A stretch of 64,000 bases of DNA from Pseudohalioglobus sediminis (GTDB lineage Bacteria > Pseudomonadota > Gammaproteobacteria > Pseudomonadales > Halieaceae). Of this stretch, positions 27,121 to 35,620 are shown one piece after another. Below the pieces are notes generated by a model, which did not search any database, was not told where the DNA came from, and saw only the letters and a program-made list of their open reading frames with translations. The stretch spans positions 310,001 through 374,000 of the forward strand of contig NZ_VTUX01000001.1 of assembly GCF_008370495.1 (NCBI RefSeq). The letters run 5' to 3'. The position numbers were made by a program, and so were the translations under genes. Numbering within the stretch: position 1 is the first letter of the stretch; each line of letters starts with the position of its first letter.

Positions 27121-28154
27121 CGCTGTCACGTGCACACAGCGCCCGACGCCTGATCATATTATTGCTGGTCCTGCTGCCGCTGGCCCTGCTGGCCGCACTC
27201 GCCCTGGGCAGCGTCAGCCTGGGCGCGGGCCAATTGCTACAGGCGCTGGGGCATGTATTCAGTGCGCAGTACCCGGATCACGCGGCGATTATCATCGGCC
27301 AGATCCGGCTGCCGCGAGCTCTGCTCGCGGCACTGGTGGGCGCCCTGCTGGCCACCAGCGGCGCCGCCATGCAGGGTATCTTTCGCAACCCGCTGGCGGA
27401 CCCGTCATTGATCGGCGTCACCGCCGGCGCGTCACTGGGTGCCAGCCTGGTCATCGCCGGGGCCGGCAGCTGGATAGTCGGCATCAGCGGCCTGACCCTG
27501 GTCTCTCTCGGCGCCTTCGCCGGCGGCATGCTCGCGGTGGTGGTGGTCTATCGACTGGCCAGCTCCGACACCGGCACCTCGGTGGCCACCATGTTGCTGG
27601 CGGGCATCGCTATCACGGCACTGGCGGGGGCGCTGGGCAACGTGCTGGAGCTGTCCTCGTCCAACGAAGTGCTGCGCCGCATCAGCCTGTGGCGCATGGG
27701 CGGGCTGGACGGTGCCGACTACCCGCGGGTCGTCACCGCCATGGTGGTCACCGCCGTGGTGCTGTGGATACTGCCGCGCCATGCCCAGGCACTCAACGCC
27801 CTGCTGCTGGGCGAATCCGAGGCGCGTTACCTGGGCATTGACGTGGAGCGCACCAAGACCTGGATTGTGGTCACCGTGGCGGTTGCCGTGGGCGCCGGCG
27901 TGGCACTGGCCGGCACCATCGCCTTCGTCGGGCTGGTGATACCGCATATCGTGCGCCTGCTGATCGGCCCTGATCATCGCTACCTGCTGCCCGCGGCCGC
28001 CCTGGCAGGCGCCATCCTGCTGGTGTTTGCCGACATCCTGGCACGCACCCTGGTCGCACCCGCGGAGTTGCCGGTGGGCATCGTCACCGCCTGTATCGGC
28101 GTGCCGTTCTTTATTTCCCTGCTGCATCGGCGCAGGGATTACGGCATGCAGTAA
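27117..28154 (+). CDS. btuC: Vitamin B12 ABC transporter permease (FecCD family)
   Basis: A 345-residue inner-membrane permease of the BtuC/FecCD family with about ten membrane helices. Family blocks are [40 protein letters not shown] and the cytoplasmic coupling region [14 protein letters not shown]. Near the C-terminus, [19 protein letters not shown] is highly typical. It starts inside the cobQ stop (ATGA) and shares one base with the ATPase gene. The B12 specificity is inferred from the operon. Confidence 0.92.
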   Translation: MTLSRAHSARRLIILLLVLLPLALLAALALGSVSLGAGQLLQALGHVFSAQYPDHAAIIIGQIRLPRALLAALVGALLATSGAAMQGIFRNPLADPSLIGVTAGASLGASLVIAGAGSWIVGISGLTLVSLGAFAGGMLAVVVVYRLASSDTGTSVATMLLAGIAITALAGALGNVLELSSSNEVLRRISLWRMGGLDGADYPRVVTAMVVTAVVLWILPRHAQALNALLLGESEARYLGIDVERTKTWIVVTVAVAVGAGVALAGTIAFVGLVIPHIVRLLIGPDHRYLLPAAALAGAILLVFADILARTLVAPAELPVGIVTACIGVPFFISLLHRRRDYGMQ

Positions 28155-28930
28155 TGGACGTGCTGACGGTTACCGCGGTCAACGCAGCGCCCTACGGGCC
28201 CAGCCTGCTGCGCGATATCCATTTCACCCTGCGCCCCGGGGAGATACTGGGCTTGATCGGTCCCAACGGCGCCGGCAAGAGCACCCTGCTGCACGCGCTC
28301 GCCGGCGGCATTGCCGCAGACTCCGGGCAGGTCCTGCTCAATGGCCGCAAGCTGGCCGACTGGAGTCCGCTGGAGCGCGCCCGCGCACTGGCCATGCAGT
28401 CGCAACATGGCACCCTCAACTTCCCCTTCACCGTGGAAGAGGTGATCCTGCTCGGGCGCATGCCCCACGCCTCGGGCCGGGAGGTAGACCTCGCCATCGT
28501 CGACGAGGTACTGGCGGCAACGGACACCGCCGCCCTGCGCCGGCGCCCCTACACGCAACTCTCGGGCGGCGAAAAACAACGGGTACAACTGGCGCGCGCC
28601 GTGGCCCAGGTCTGGCGCAGTGAAGACAGCCCCTGCCGCCTGCTGCTGCTGGACGAGCCCAATTCTGCACTCGACCTGGCCCACCAGCGCATGGTGATGG
28701 CGCAGGTGGCCGCGCTGGCAGCCAGTGGCTGTGCCATCGTACTGGCGACCCACGATTTCAACCTGCTGGCATCCCACGCCGACACCCTGCTGGTGTTACA
28801 GGAAGGGCGCCAGCACAGTCACGGCACGGCCGCGACCGTGCTCAACGAAGCCATGTTCGCCGAGGTCTTCGACGTGCAGGTAATGGTGCACCCCCACCCC
28901 GGCAACGGCTCACCACTGGTGATCCAGTAA
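28154..28930 (+). CDS. btuD: B12/heme-type ABC transporter ATPase
   Basis: A 258-residue ATP-binding subunit. Walker A is GPNGAGKST, the signature is LSGGEKQRVQLARA, Walker B is LLLLDEPNSALDL, and the H-loop is THDFN. The sequence resembles HmuV heme-importer ATPases at least as much as BtuD (for example PFTVEEVILLGRMPH). The riboswitch and neighbours point to corrinoid import, so the symbol is given from context. It overlaps both neighbours by a single base (TAATG). Confidence 0.88.
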   Translation: MDVLTVTAVNAAPYGPSLLRDIHFTLRPGEILGLIGPNGAGKSTLLHALAGGIAADSGQVLLNGRKLADWSPLERARALAMQSQHGTLNFPFTVEEVILLGRMPHASGREVDLAIVDEVLAATDTAALRRRPYTQLSGGEKQRVQLARAVAQVWRSEDSPCRLLLLDEPNSALDLAHQRMVMAQVAALAASGCAIVLATHDFNLLASHADTLLVLQEGRQHSHGTAATVLNEAMFAEVFDVQVMVHPHPGNGSPLVIQ

Positions 28931-29811
28931 TGCTGCGCGCCCTGCTCCTGCTGTTCAGTGTGTTGCCGGCGTGGGCGCTGGCGGGACCGTCGGTCACGGA
29001 TGCCCTGGGGCGCACGGTCACGCTGCCGCAGCCGGCCACACGGATTGTCGCGCTGGCGCCGCATATCGTGGAAAACCTCTACAGCGCGGGGGCCGGCGAC
29101 AGGGTGGTGGCCGTGGTCAGCCACAGCGATTATCCCGCCGCCGCACGGTCACTGCCGCAGGTGGGCAGCGCCTTCAGCTGGAGCCTGGAATCCGTGGTGG
29201 CGCTGGCGCCGGACCTGGTGGTGCTGTGGGGTTCGGGGAACGGCATGTCGGCGCTGGCGCAGCTCGAGCGCCTGGGGCTGGTGGTGTACGTGAGTGAGCC
29301 GCGCTCGCTAGCCGACATCGGCGACAGCATCAGGGATTTTGGCGAGCTGGCCGGGACCAGCGCCACCGCGCAACGCGAAGCCCTGGCATTTGAATCATCC
29401 ATCGCCGCCTTGCGGCGTCAGGCGGCGACAGGTCCGCAGCTCAGCGTGTTTTACCAGATCTGGAATTCCCCGTTGCAAACGGTTAACGGCGAGCACCTGA
29501 TAAGTCGTGTTATCGAGCTTTGCGGAGGCCGTAACATTTTTGCTGACACCCCGCAGATTGCACCGCGCGTCGCCCTTGAGTCCGTGCTGGCTGCTGACCC
29601 GGACGCCATCATCGCCAGCGGCATGGGCCAATCCAGGCCCGAGTGGCTGGATGACTGGCTCCAGTATCCCAGCCTGCGAGCGGTAAAGGGTGACGCCCTG
29701 CTACACGTGCACCCGGACCTGATCCAGCGACCCACGGTGCGTATTGCCCAGGGCGCCACACACCTGTGCGCAAAACTGGACCGTGTACGCCAGCGTGAGC
29801 AGGGGCGCTGA
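28930..29811 (+). CDS. btuF: Periplasmic cobalamin-binding protein
   Basis: A 293-residue class III substrate-binding protein with a short signal peptide (MLRALLLLFSVLPAWALA). The first lobe has RIVALAPHIVENLYSAGAG, and the second lobe has FYQIWNSPLQTVNG followed by LCGGRNIF and VALESVLAADPDAII. That second-lobe pattern is characteristic of BtuF-like cobalamin-binding proteins. It delivers corrinoid to the BtuCD transporter and is the last gene of the riboswitch-controlled operon. Confidence 0.92.
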   Translation: MLRALLLLFSVLPAWALAGPSVTDALGRTVTLPQPATRIVALAPHIVENLYSAGAGDRVVAVVSHSDYPAAARSLPQVGSAFSWSLESVVALAPDLVVLWGSGNGMSALAQLERLGLVVYVSEPRSLADIGDSIRDFGELAGTSATAQREALAFESSIAALRRQAATGPQLSVFYQIWNSPLQTVNGEHLISRVIELCGGRNIFADTPQIAPRVALESVLAADPDAIIASGMGQSRPEWLDDWLQYPSLRAVKGDALLHVHPDLIQRPTVRIAQGATHLCAKLDRVRQREQGR

Positions 29812-29816
29812 GACGG

Positions 29817-29830
29817 CGGCGCTTGCGCCG
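29817..29830 (+). terminator. Weak hairpin after btuF
   Basis: CGGCGC-TT-GCGCCG is a short perfect stem starting just after the btuF stop codon. It is followed about ten bases later by CTTTTG rather than a solid T-run, so it is at best a weak terminator for the B12 operon. Confidence 0.35.
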
Positions 29831-29902
29831 GGTCCAGCTTTTGCTAAGCTCCCCTGACCCCGATCAACCCGCAACACGACTCCTAACCAATAAGGCAACA
29901 CT

Positions 29903-31174
29903 ATGAAACCTGAAACCATCGCCCTGCATGCCGGCTACGACGGCGACCCGACCACCAACGCCGCCACCACCCCGATCTACCAGACCACCTCGTTTACCTT
30001 CGACAACACCCAGCACGGCGCCGACCTGTTCAACCTGGCAGTGCCGGGCAATATCTACAGCCGTATCATGAACCCGACCAACGCCGTGCTCGAGGCGCGC
30101 CTGGCTGAACTGGAAGGCGGCGTGGGCGCGCTGGCGGTGGCCTCGGGCATGGCCGCGATCCGCTACGCCATCGAGGCCATCTCCGAGGTAGGGTCCAATA
30201 TCGTCAGCACTTCACAGCTCTACGGCGGCACCTACAACCTGTTTGCGCACACTTTCCCGCGCCAGGGCATCGAGGTGCGCTTTGCCGATGCCGACGACTA
30301 CGACAAGGTCGCCTCGCTGATCGACGAGAACACCACGGCCCTGTTCTGCGAATCCATCGGCAACCCGGCGGGCAATGTCGTGGACATCGAGAAGTGGGCG
30401 GATATCGCCCATGCCGCCGGGGTACCGCTGATCGTTGACAACACGGTGGCCACACCGCTGCTGTGCCGCGCCTTCGACCACGGCGCCGACATCGTGGTGC
30501 ACTCCCTGACCAAGTACATCGGCGGCCACGGCACCTCCATTGGTGGCGCCATTGTCGATTCCGGCAAATTCGACTGGGCCGGCAGCGGCCGCTTCCCGGT
30601 GATGACCACCCCGGACCCCTCCTATCATGGCGTGGTGTATACCGAGGCGCTGGGGGAAGCGGCGTTCATCGGCCGCTGCCGGGTGGTGCCGCTGCGCAAT
30701 ACCGGGGCCGCCCTGTCGCCGCACAATGCCTTCCTGATCATGCAGGGGCTGGAGACGCTGTCCCTGCGCATGAAACAGCACTGCAAGAATGCGAAAAAGG
30801 TAGCCAAGTACCTGCAGAAGCATCCGCAGGTAAAGTGGGTCAACTACGCCGGCCTCAAAGACAGCCCCTATCGCAAGACCTGCAAGAAAATCTGTGGCGG
30901 TGATGCCGCGGGCATTCTCAGCTTCGGCATCGACGGTGGCATAGAAGCGGGCACCCGGTTCATCGATGCGCTGCAACTCATCCTGCGCCTGGTCAACATC
31001 GGTGACGCCAAGTCCCTGGCCTGCCACCCCGCCAGCACCACCCACCGCCAGCTGAACCCGGAGGAACTCGCTTCAGCGGGTGTCAGCGAAGACATGGTGC
31101 GTCTGTCGATCGGCATCGAGCATGTGGACGACATCATCGCCGATATCGAGCAGGCGCTGGAAGCGGCGAAGTAA
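29903..31174 (+). CDS. metY: O-acetylhomoserine sulfhydrylase (Cys/Met metabolism PLP enzyme)
   Basis: A 423-residue fold-type I PLP enzyme of the cystathionine gamma-synthase superfamily. It begins TIALHAGY, and has TTPIYQTTSFTF, YSRIMNPTN, ASGMAA, the cofactor aspartate in VDNTVATP and the PLP lysine Lys204 in SLTKYIGGHG. The C-terminal SLACHPASTTHRQL and VRLSIGIEH are typical of OAH sulfhydrylase. It makes homocysteine from O-acetylhomoserine and sulfide; methionine gamma-lyase activity is a less likely alternative. The length over 420 favours MetY. It stands alone between the B12 operon and a bidirectional terminator. Confidence 0.9.
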   Translation: MKPETIALHAGYDGDPTTNAATTPIYQTTSFTFDNTQHGADLFNLAVPGNIYSRIMNPTNAVLEARLAELEGGVGALAVASGMAAIRYAIEAISEVGSNIVSTSQLYGGTYNLFAHTFPRQGIEVRFADADDYDKVASLIDENTTALFCESIGNPAGNVVDIEKWADIAHAAGVPLIVDNTVATPLLCRAFDHGADIVVHSLTKYIGGHGTSIGGAIVDSGKFDWAGSGRFPVMTTPDPSYHGVVYTEALGEAAFIGRCRVVPLRNTGAALSPHNAFLIMQGLETLSLRMKQHCKNAKKVAKYLQKHPQVKWVNYAGLKDSPYRKTCKKICGGDAAGILSFGIDGGIEAGTRFIDALQLILRLVNIGDAKSLACHPASTTHRQLNPEELASAGVSEDMVRLSIGIEHVDDIIADIEQALEAAK

Positions 31175-31193
31175 AGCGTGTGAAGCGCGCCCC

Positions 31194-31256
31194 GTAGGAG
31201 CGGCCACAGCCGCGATCGTCAGGAAGCAAAAAAATCGCGGCTGTGGCCGCTCCTAC
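31194..31256. repeat. REP-like inverted repeat pair
   Basis: A 23-base unit (31194-31216, starting GTAGGAGCGGCCACAGCCGC) is followed after 17 bases by its exact reverse complement (31234-31256). The two arms can form a long hairpin in the metY 3' region. Another pair of the same unit lies at 33857-33978, so this is a dispersed repeat family and not a one-off stem. Confidence 0.85.
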
Positions 31257-31280
31257 AGGGGGTGTCAGGTAAGCGGGCAT

Positions 31281-31314
31281 AAAAAAACCGGCTCTTTACA
31301 GAGCCGGTTTTTTT
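31281..31314. terminator. Bidirectional rho-independent terminator
   Basis: AAAAAAACCGGCTC and GAGCCGGTTTTTTT form a 14-bp perfect stem with the 6-base loop TTTACA. Each strand reads a GC stem followed by seven T. It lies between the convergent metY (stop 31174) and the TonB receptor gene (stop 31330) and should end both transcripts. Confidence 0.92.
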
Positions 31315-31329
31315 GGGGTTGCTGTGCGA

Positions 31330-33678
31330 TCAGAAATTATATCGCGCAGTGAGGCCGTAGGTACGTGGCTGGTTCACCCGGTGTCCGGCGCGGGCAGTAC
31401 CGCCACGCTCCCGGTCGAGCGACAGCAGGGCCAGCTCATCAGTCAGGTTATTCACGTACACCACCAGGTCCCAGGATGCATAGTTCAGTCCGGCACTCAG
31501 GTTGACCAGGTCATAGGAGTCGAGCTCGGTCTCCACGGTGTAGACCTCGTCACCGGTCATGCCCGCAAACGGCCTGCCCGCCTGGAAAGTACCGGCACCC
31601 GGCAACTGGTCGGACGGCTGGGTGATACGATCACCGACCGCCTGCCACCAGAGCGAAACGTAGGAATCTTCTGAACCGAGGATACTGCCGAAGTTGTAGG
31701 TGCCTGAAACGGAGAACTGCCATTCAGGCACGGAGGCCAGGCGGTTGCCGTCCTCTACACCACCGACGACATTGCCGTCGCCGTCGCGGACGGTGGAGTC
31801 AAACTCCGCCTCCAGCACACTACCGGCGAAGGTCACCACAAAGGCATCGGTCACATAAGCCGTCAGTTCCAGCTCTGCACCCATGGTGTGTGCTTCCTCG
31901 ACGTTGAAAGATACGCGCGAGGAGCAAGTGCCAGCATCCAGTGTTACCTGCAGGTCTTCAATATCCGTGTAGAACACCGCGGCGTTCAGGCGGATGTTAT
32001 CCCACATGCTCTTGACGCCGATCTCGTAGTTCCACAGCGTCTCGTCGTCGTAGTCCTGGAAACCACCAAAAATGCGCCGGTCGCTGTCGGAACACAACGG
32101 CGTATTCAGGGGGTCATTCACGCCACCGAGGCGGAAGCCCTGTGACGCCTGGGCGTTGACGGTGACCGCATCAGTCACATCGTAGGCAGCGAGGATGCGC
32201 GGCGTGAAACCATCCGAGCTGGTTTCATCGGTCTGGTCTGCGTAGGAGGAGAAAATACCGTCCTGGATAATATCCCGGGTTTCCTCGAAGTCGTACCAGC
32301 GACCACCGAGCGTGACATCCAGGCGATCGGTGAAGCTATAAGTGGCTTCACCAAATACGGCTGTCTGCTCGATGTCGTAACTCAACTCGGAATTGAATGG
32401 AGAGTTCGGTCCGAACCCGTTCACGTAGGTATCATCTGCCGAGCCTGGGCCATTGACGGCATCGATGGCGTCATCGTAACCCGCTGTTGGCAGGAACTGG
32501 CCATAGTCACGCTGCGTATCAGAATAGAATACGCCTGCTACCCATTGCAGCGCGGAGTCGCCGTTGGAACTGACGCGGAATTCATGCGTCATCTGTTCCA
32601 GCTCGGTGGTATCCCGGAGGTTGGATGGCAACTGTGCGGCGTCTTCACCGAAGCCGAAATCGATAGTAATACTGCCGGTCAGCGCGCTGGCATCGCGGCT
32701 GACGACGATATCGCGATCGGTGTAACTGCCCACATAGGTCAAATCGACCGCATTGAGGCTCCAGGTCGCGACGACGTCAGCAATCGTGGTTTCATCGTCG
32801 AAGGCCTCGTCGAGCAGGAGGTACTGCTCAAGATCATCCAGTTGAATCGCCGGTCGTGTGGTGGTGAACGGGTTGGCGAACATGTTGTAGGTTTCCTGAC
32901 GGTTGTAACCGTCGGTCTCCAGTTCCTGGTACACGATTCGCGGTGTGATCGAGAAGTTGTCCGTGGGCTGCCACAGCAGCGCCGCACGCAGGCCGTTGCG
33001 GGAGCCGTCATTGACATCCTCATCGACCCTGCCGCCTTCGCCCAGTGCATCGATGTAACCCGGATACTGGGTGCCGTAACCCACCAGGCGCAGCGCCAGG
33101 GTTTCTCCCATGGGAATATTGATGGCACCCTTCAGGTGGCCGCCCTCGCTGCCGTCATCAACCGTATTGACGTTGGCCTCAATCTGGCCCTCCATTTCTT
33201 CCAGCACCGGTTGCTTGGTGATGAACCGCACGGTACCGCCAATTGATCCGGAACCGAACAGCGTGCCCTGCGGGCCACGCAGGGTCTCTACGCGGTCGAG
33301 GTCAAACAAGTCAAGATCGGGGGTAAACAAGGACAGCGAGATAACGGTTTCATCCAGGTATACACCCACCTGTTCCTTGACGCCGGGTTGGTCGCGAACG
33401 ATCTGGCCCGCCGAGACGCCGCGGATGGCCACCTGGCTCTGGCCCGGGCCGAGGTTCTGGATCGACAGCCCGGCAACGTTGCGGGAGAGTTCCTCGAGGG
33501 TGGTGGCGTTTGAGCGCTGGATATCCGCTTCCGTCTGCGCGTTCACCGAGAACGGCAGATCCTGCACCGAGGCGGTGCGTTTGGTCGCGGTAACCAGTAC
33601 CTCTTCGAGTTGAGCTTGCGCGGCGGGCACGATGGAAATCATGGCCGCAGCCAGTATGGTTTTCTTGAACTTAAACAT
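31330..33678 (-). CDS. TonB-dependent receptor, single-gene unit
   Basis: A 782-residue outer-membrane receptor with a clear signal peptide (MFKFKKTILAAAMISIVPAAQAQ), the TonB-box-like LEEVLVTATKR, a plug with LDRVETLRGPQGTLFGSGSIGGTVRF, and a barrel ending YGLTARYNF. It belongs to the broad class of gammaproteobacterial and alphaproteobacterial receptors often used for carbohydrates or other organic molecules. Substrate cannot be assigned. AGGGAAC upstream of the ATG acts as ribosome-binding site. It is followed by the bidirectional terminator, and no transport or degradation partner is adjacent. Confidence 0.9.
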   Translation of the reverse strand: MFKFKKTILAAAMISIVPAAQAQLEEVLVTATKRTASVQDLPFSVNAQTEADIQRSNATTLEELSRNVAGLSIQNLGPGQSQVAIRGVSAGQIVRDQPGVKEQVGVYLDETVISLSLFTPDLDLFDLDRVETLRGPQGTLFGSGSIGGTVRFITKQPVLEEMEGQIEANVNTVDDGSEGGHLKGAINIPMGETLALRLVGYGTQYPGYIDALGEGGRVDEDVNDGSRNGLRAALLWQPTDNFSITPRIVYQELETDGYNRQETYNMFANPFTTTRPAIQLDDLEQYLLLDEAFDDETTIADVVATWSLNAVDLTYVGSYTDRDIVVSRDASALTGSITIDFGFGEDAAQLPSNLRDTTELEQMTHEFRVSSNGDSALQWVAGVFYSDTQRDYGQFLPTAGYDDAIDAVNGPGSADDTYVNGFGPNSPFNSELSYDIEQTAVFGEATYSFTDRLDVTLGGRWYDFEETRDIIQDGIFSSYADQTDETSSDGFTPRILAAYDVTDAVTVNAQASQGFRLGGVNDPLNTPLCSDSDRRIFGGFQDYDDETLWNYEIGVKSMWDNIRLNAAVFYTDIEDLQVTLDAGTCSSRVSFNVEEAHTMGAELELTAYVTDAFVVTFAGSVLEAEFDSTVRDGDGNVVGGVEDGNRLASVPEWQFSVSGTYNFGSILGSEDSYVSLWWQAVGDRITQPSDQLPGAGTFQAGRPFAGMTGDEVYTVETELDSYDLVNLSAGLNYASWDLVVYVNNLTDELALLSLDRERGGTARAGHRVNQPRTYGLTARYNF

Positions 33679-33856
33679 TGCGGTGTTCCCTATATTTTGC
33701 GGAGATAGCTGTTTTTTCTTGTTTATTATTGTTGTCGCAACAGTTTATACCCCTGCGGCCAAACTGAAAGTTTCGCGCGTAGTAACTATTTCATATAAAA
33801 AGCGCAGGCGGGATGGGTATGTCGGCAGCAGCCTCGCGCATTGTGGTGCTGTCTCC

Positions 33857-33978
33857 TCGCGGCTGTAGCCGCTCCTACGGGGTAGAATGCGGTTTCGAAG
33901 CGCCACAGCAACGCTGATTGCACGGAGAATCGCTGGGCAGACGCGACAGATAAACTGTAGGAGCGGCCACAGCCGCGA
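33857..33978. repeat. Second REP-like repeat pair between receptor and HxlR gene
   Basis: A reverse-oriented unit (33857-33878, one base different: CTGTAGCC instead of CTGTGGCC) and a forward unit (33957-33978) flank 78 bases. They are copies of the repeat at 31194-31256 but in tail-to-tail order. They lie in the 308-base space between the receptor (start 33678) and HxlR genes (stop 33987). The AT-rich rest, 33679-33856, probably holds the receptor promoter; no gene is seen there. Confidence 0.8.
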
Positions 33979-33986
33979 ACGGCCCC

Positions 33987-34511
33987 TTACACGGAGCGTT
34001 TGAGCAATGGAGGGATCTCGTCGATGGACTCACCGTCGCGTCGCAATGCTTCTGCCAGCGGCAACAGTGCAGGACCCAGTTGCGGGGTGACCTCTTCCGG
34101 GCGCAGTGGCTCGTTGCACTCGCTGCAGGTGAGCACGGCGTGGGTTTTGTGGCCGCAGGTACGATGCACATACTCCAGCGGTGCGCCTTCACCCCCATCC
34201 ATCCATTCGTCACCCCAGCGCGCCAAAGTCAGCAATACCGGGTACAGACCCAGGCCCTTGCGGGTGAGCCTGTATTCGTGACGCAGGGGACGGTCGCTAT
34301 AGGGCACCTTGACCAGGACGCCGGCATCCACCAGCTTGCCGAGGCGCTCGGAAAGACGGTGGCGGGTAATGCCCAGATTGCCCTGGAACTGGTCGAAGCG
34401 GCGGGTGCCGAGAAAGGCGTCGCGGATGATCAGCATGGTCCAGCGCTCGCCCACGACAGACAGGGCCCGGGCTACTGAACAGGTTTGTTTGTCAATTTCG
34501 TCCCAGCGCAT
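33987..34511 (-). CDS. HxlR-family winged-helix regulator
   Basis: A 174-residue transcription factor. The N-terminal CSVARALSVVGERWTMLIIRDAFLG and the winged helix (FDQFQGNLGITRHRLSERLGKLVDAGVL) are typical of HxlR, as is the wing YRLTRKG. The C-terminal extension (TCGHKTHAVLTCSECNEPL) has a Cys/His set that could bind a metal, making it longer than the usual 110-130 residues. HxlR proteins sense aldehydes, quinones and redox stress. It is upstream of no obvious partner on its own strand, so its targets are unknown. Confidence 0.87.
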   Translation of the reverse strand: MRWDEIDKQTCSVARALSVVGERWTMLIIRDAFLGTRRFDQFQGNLGITRHRLSERLGKLVDAGVLVKVPYSDRPLRHEYRLTRKGLGLYPVLLTLARWGDEWMDGGEGAPLEYVHRTCGHKTHAVLTCSECNEPLRPEEVTPQLGPALLPLAEALRRDGESIDEIPPLLKRSV

Positions 34512-34585
34512 TGCGTCATCTCAGCGTACGTCCGCTGCCAATGTAGCACACTCATTCGGTAATGGAATGGCGAGCACTCACACGA

Positions 34586-35620
34586 TCATGCACAGATGGT
34601 GGAGCCATCGTCAGAGACGGCATAAAACAGGCAATCGGAGTGTGCGATGGCGGCATTGTTGGTAATCATGAACAGCTTCAGCGGCTGCGCCGGGTACATC
34701 TCGCCATTCTCGATGCGCACCAGTTGCGTCACCGCGCAGCGTCCACCGGCGTCCAGGGCGCTGAACAACTGCTTCTCGGGTGCGCGGGCCCAGCCCAGGA
34801 GTGTGTCGGGCTTCACGCCACCGAAATTGTGGTGCTCAATGTCGGGCTTGAGGGTGATGTCGTAGTTGTCGCAGGGCTCTTCCGCGTAGGTCAGGGTGAC
34901 ATTGTCATTGAGCTCCAGGCGAATCGGGTCGCGCAACAGTTCCAGGCCCCAGTCGGTATCACCCGGGCTGAGCACCACCTCGGTCTGGAAATACCGGCAC
35001 ATACCCTCGAAGGCCAGTTCATGGGCTTCGTCATCCAGGCGGCCACCTACCTCCACTGTCACCGTGGGGCAATCCGCCTCGCTGCGCTCCATGAGTGCCC
35101 CGAGACCGAGATTGGAGATAATCAGGCGCTGGGTGAACAGTGACACCAGGGCATCGTGCTGGCGATCCATATACGTGCACACTCCGAAGGCGGGCCCGGA
35201 GCCGGAGGTATTATGCATATCGACCACCGCCTCGGGACGGTGCAGATTGAGAATTTCCAGTATCTCCTCTGCCAGGATACCCTGGGCATCGTCGAAAGGC
35301 GGACGGAAACAGCGATTCAGGTCCCGCGCCCGCGGCAGCATGCGGTGGCTGAAAACAGGGGGTTCCAGCGCGGCGCCAACCGAGGCCACGATACAGACGA
35401 TATTGATCGCCGGCCGGCGGCCGCTTTTCAGCCAGCGGTAAAGTGCAATCGTGCCCGAGGGTTCATTGCCATGTAGCAGGGTCACCAGGGCGCGTGTTCG
35501 GGACGGGTCATCACCGGTGAGCAGGAAGCAGGTGGGCCCATCCATCCAGTGCAGAAATTCCTCGATGTTGTAGCCGAGGTCTTTGGGGTCGGGATCGCGT
35601 ACAAACTTGAATCGTCTCAT
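34586..35620 (-). CDS. Succinylglutamate desuccinylase / aspartoacylase-like zinc hydrolase
   Basis: A 344-residue M14-family carboxypeptidase-like amidohydrolase. Zinc and catalytic elements are LLHGNEPSG (H-x-x-E), DMHNTSGSGPAFG (third zinc His) and TVEVGG (catalytic Glu). AstE/AspA enzymes remove acyl groups from N-acyl amino acids. The ATG at 35620 overlaps the stop of the GCS2-like gene as ATGA; the longer frame starting at 35917 lies inside that gene and is rejected. Tight coupling to an amino-acid ligase suggests they act on one compound in opposite directions or in series. It is not in an arginine succinyltransferase cluster, so AstE proper is unlikely. Confidence 0.85.
   Translation of the reverse strand: MRRFKFVRDPDPKDLGYNIEEFLHWMDGPTCFLLTGDDPSRTRALVTLLHGNEPSGTIALYRWLKSGRRPAINIVCIVASVGAALEPPVFSHRMLPRARDLNRCFRPPFDDAQGILAEEILEILNLHRPEAVVDMHNTSGSGPAFGVCTYMDRQHDALVSLFTQRLIISNLGLGALMERSEADCPTVTVEVGGRLDDEAHELAFEGMCRYFQTEVVLSPGDTDWGLELLRDPIRLELNDNVTLTYAEEPCDNYDITLKPDIEHHNFGGVKPDTLLGWARAPEKQLFSALDAGGRCAVTQLVRIENGEMYPAQPLKLFMITNNAAIAHSDCLFYAVSDDGSTICA

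Noticed and set aside
25753-27135. A 460-codon minus-strand frame opposite cobQ
   Set aside because: CobQ is certain from its glutaminase and ATP-binding motifs and its operon position. The antisense product is Gln/Val/Ala-rich without motifs.
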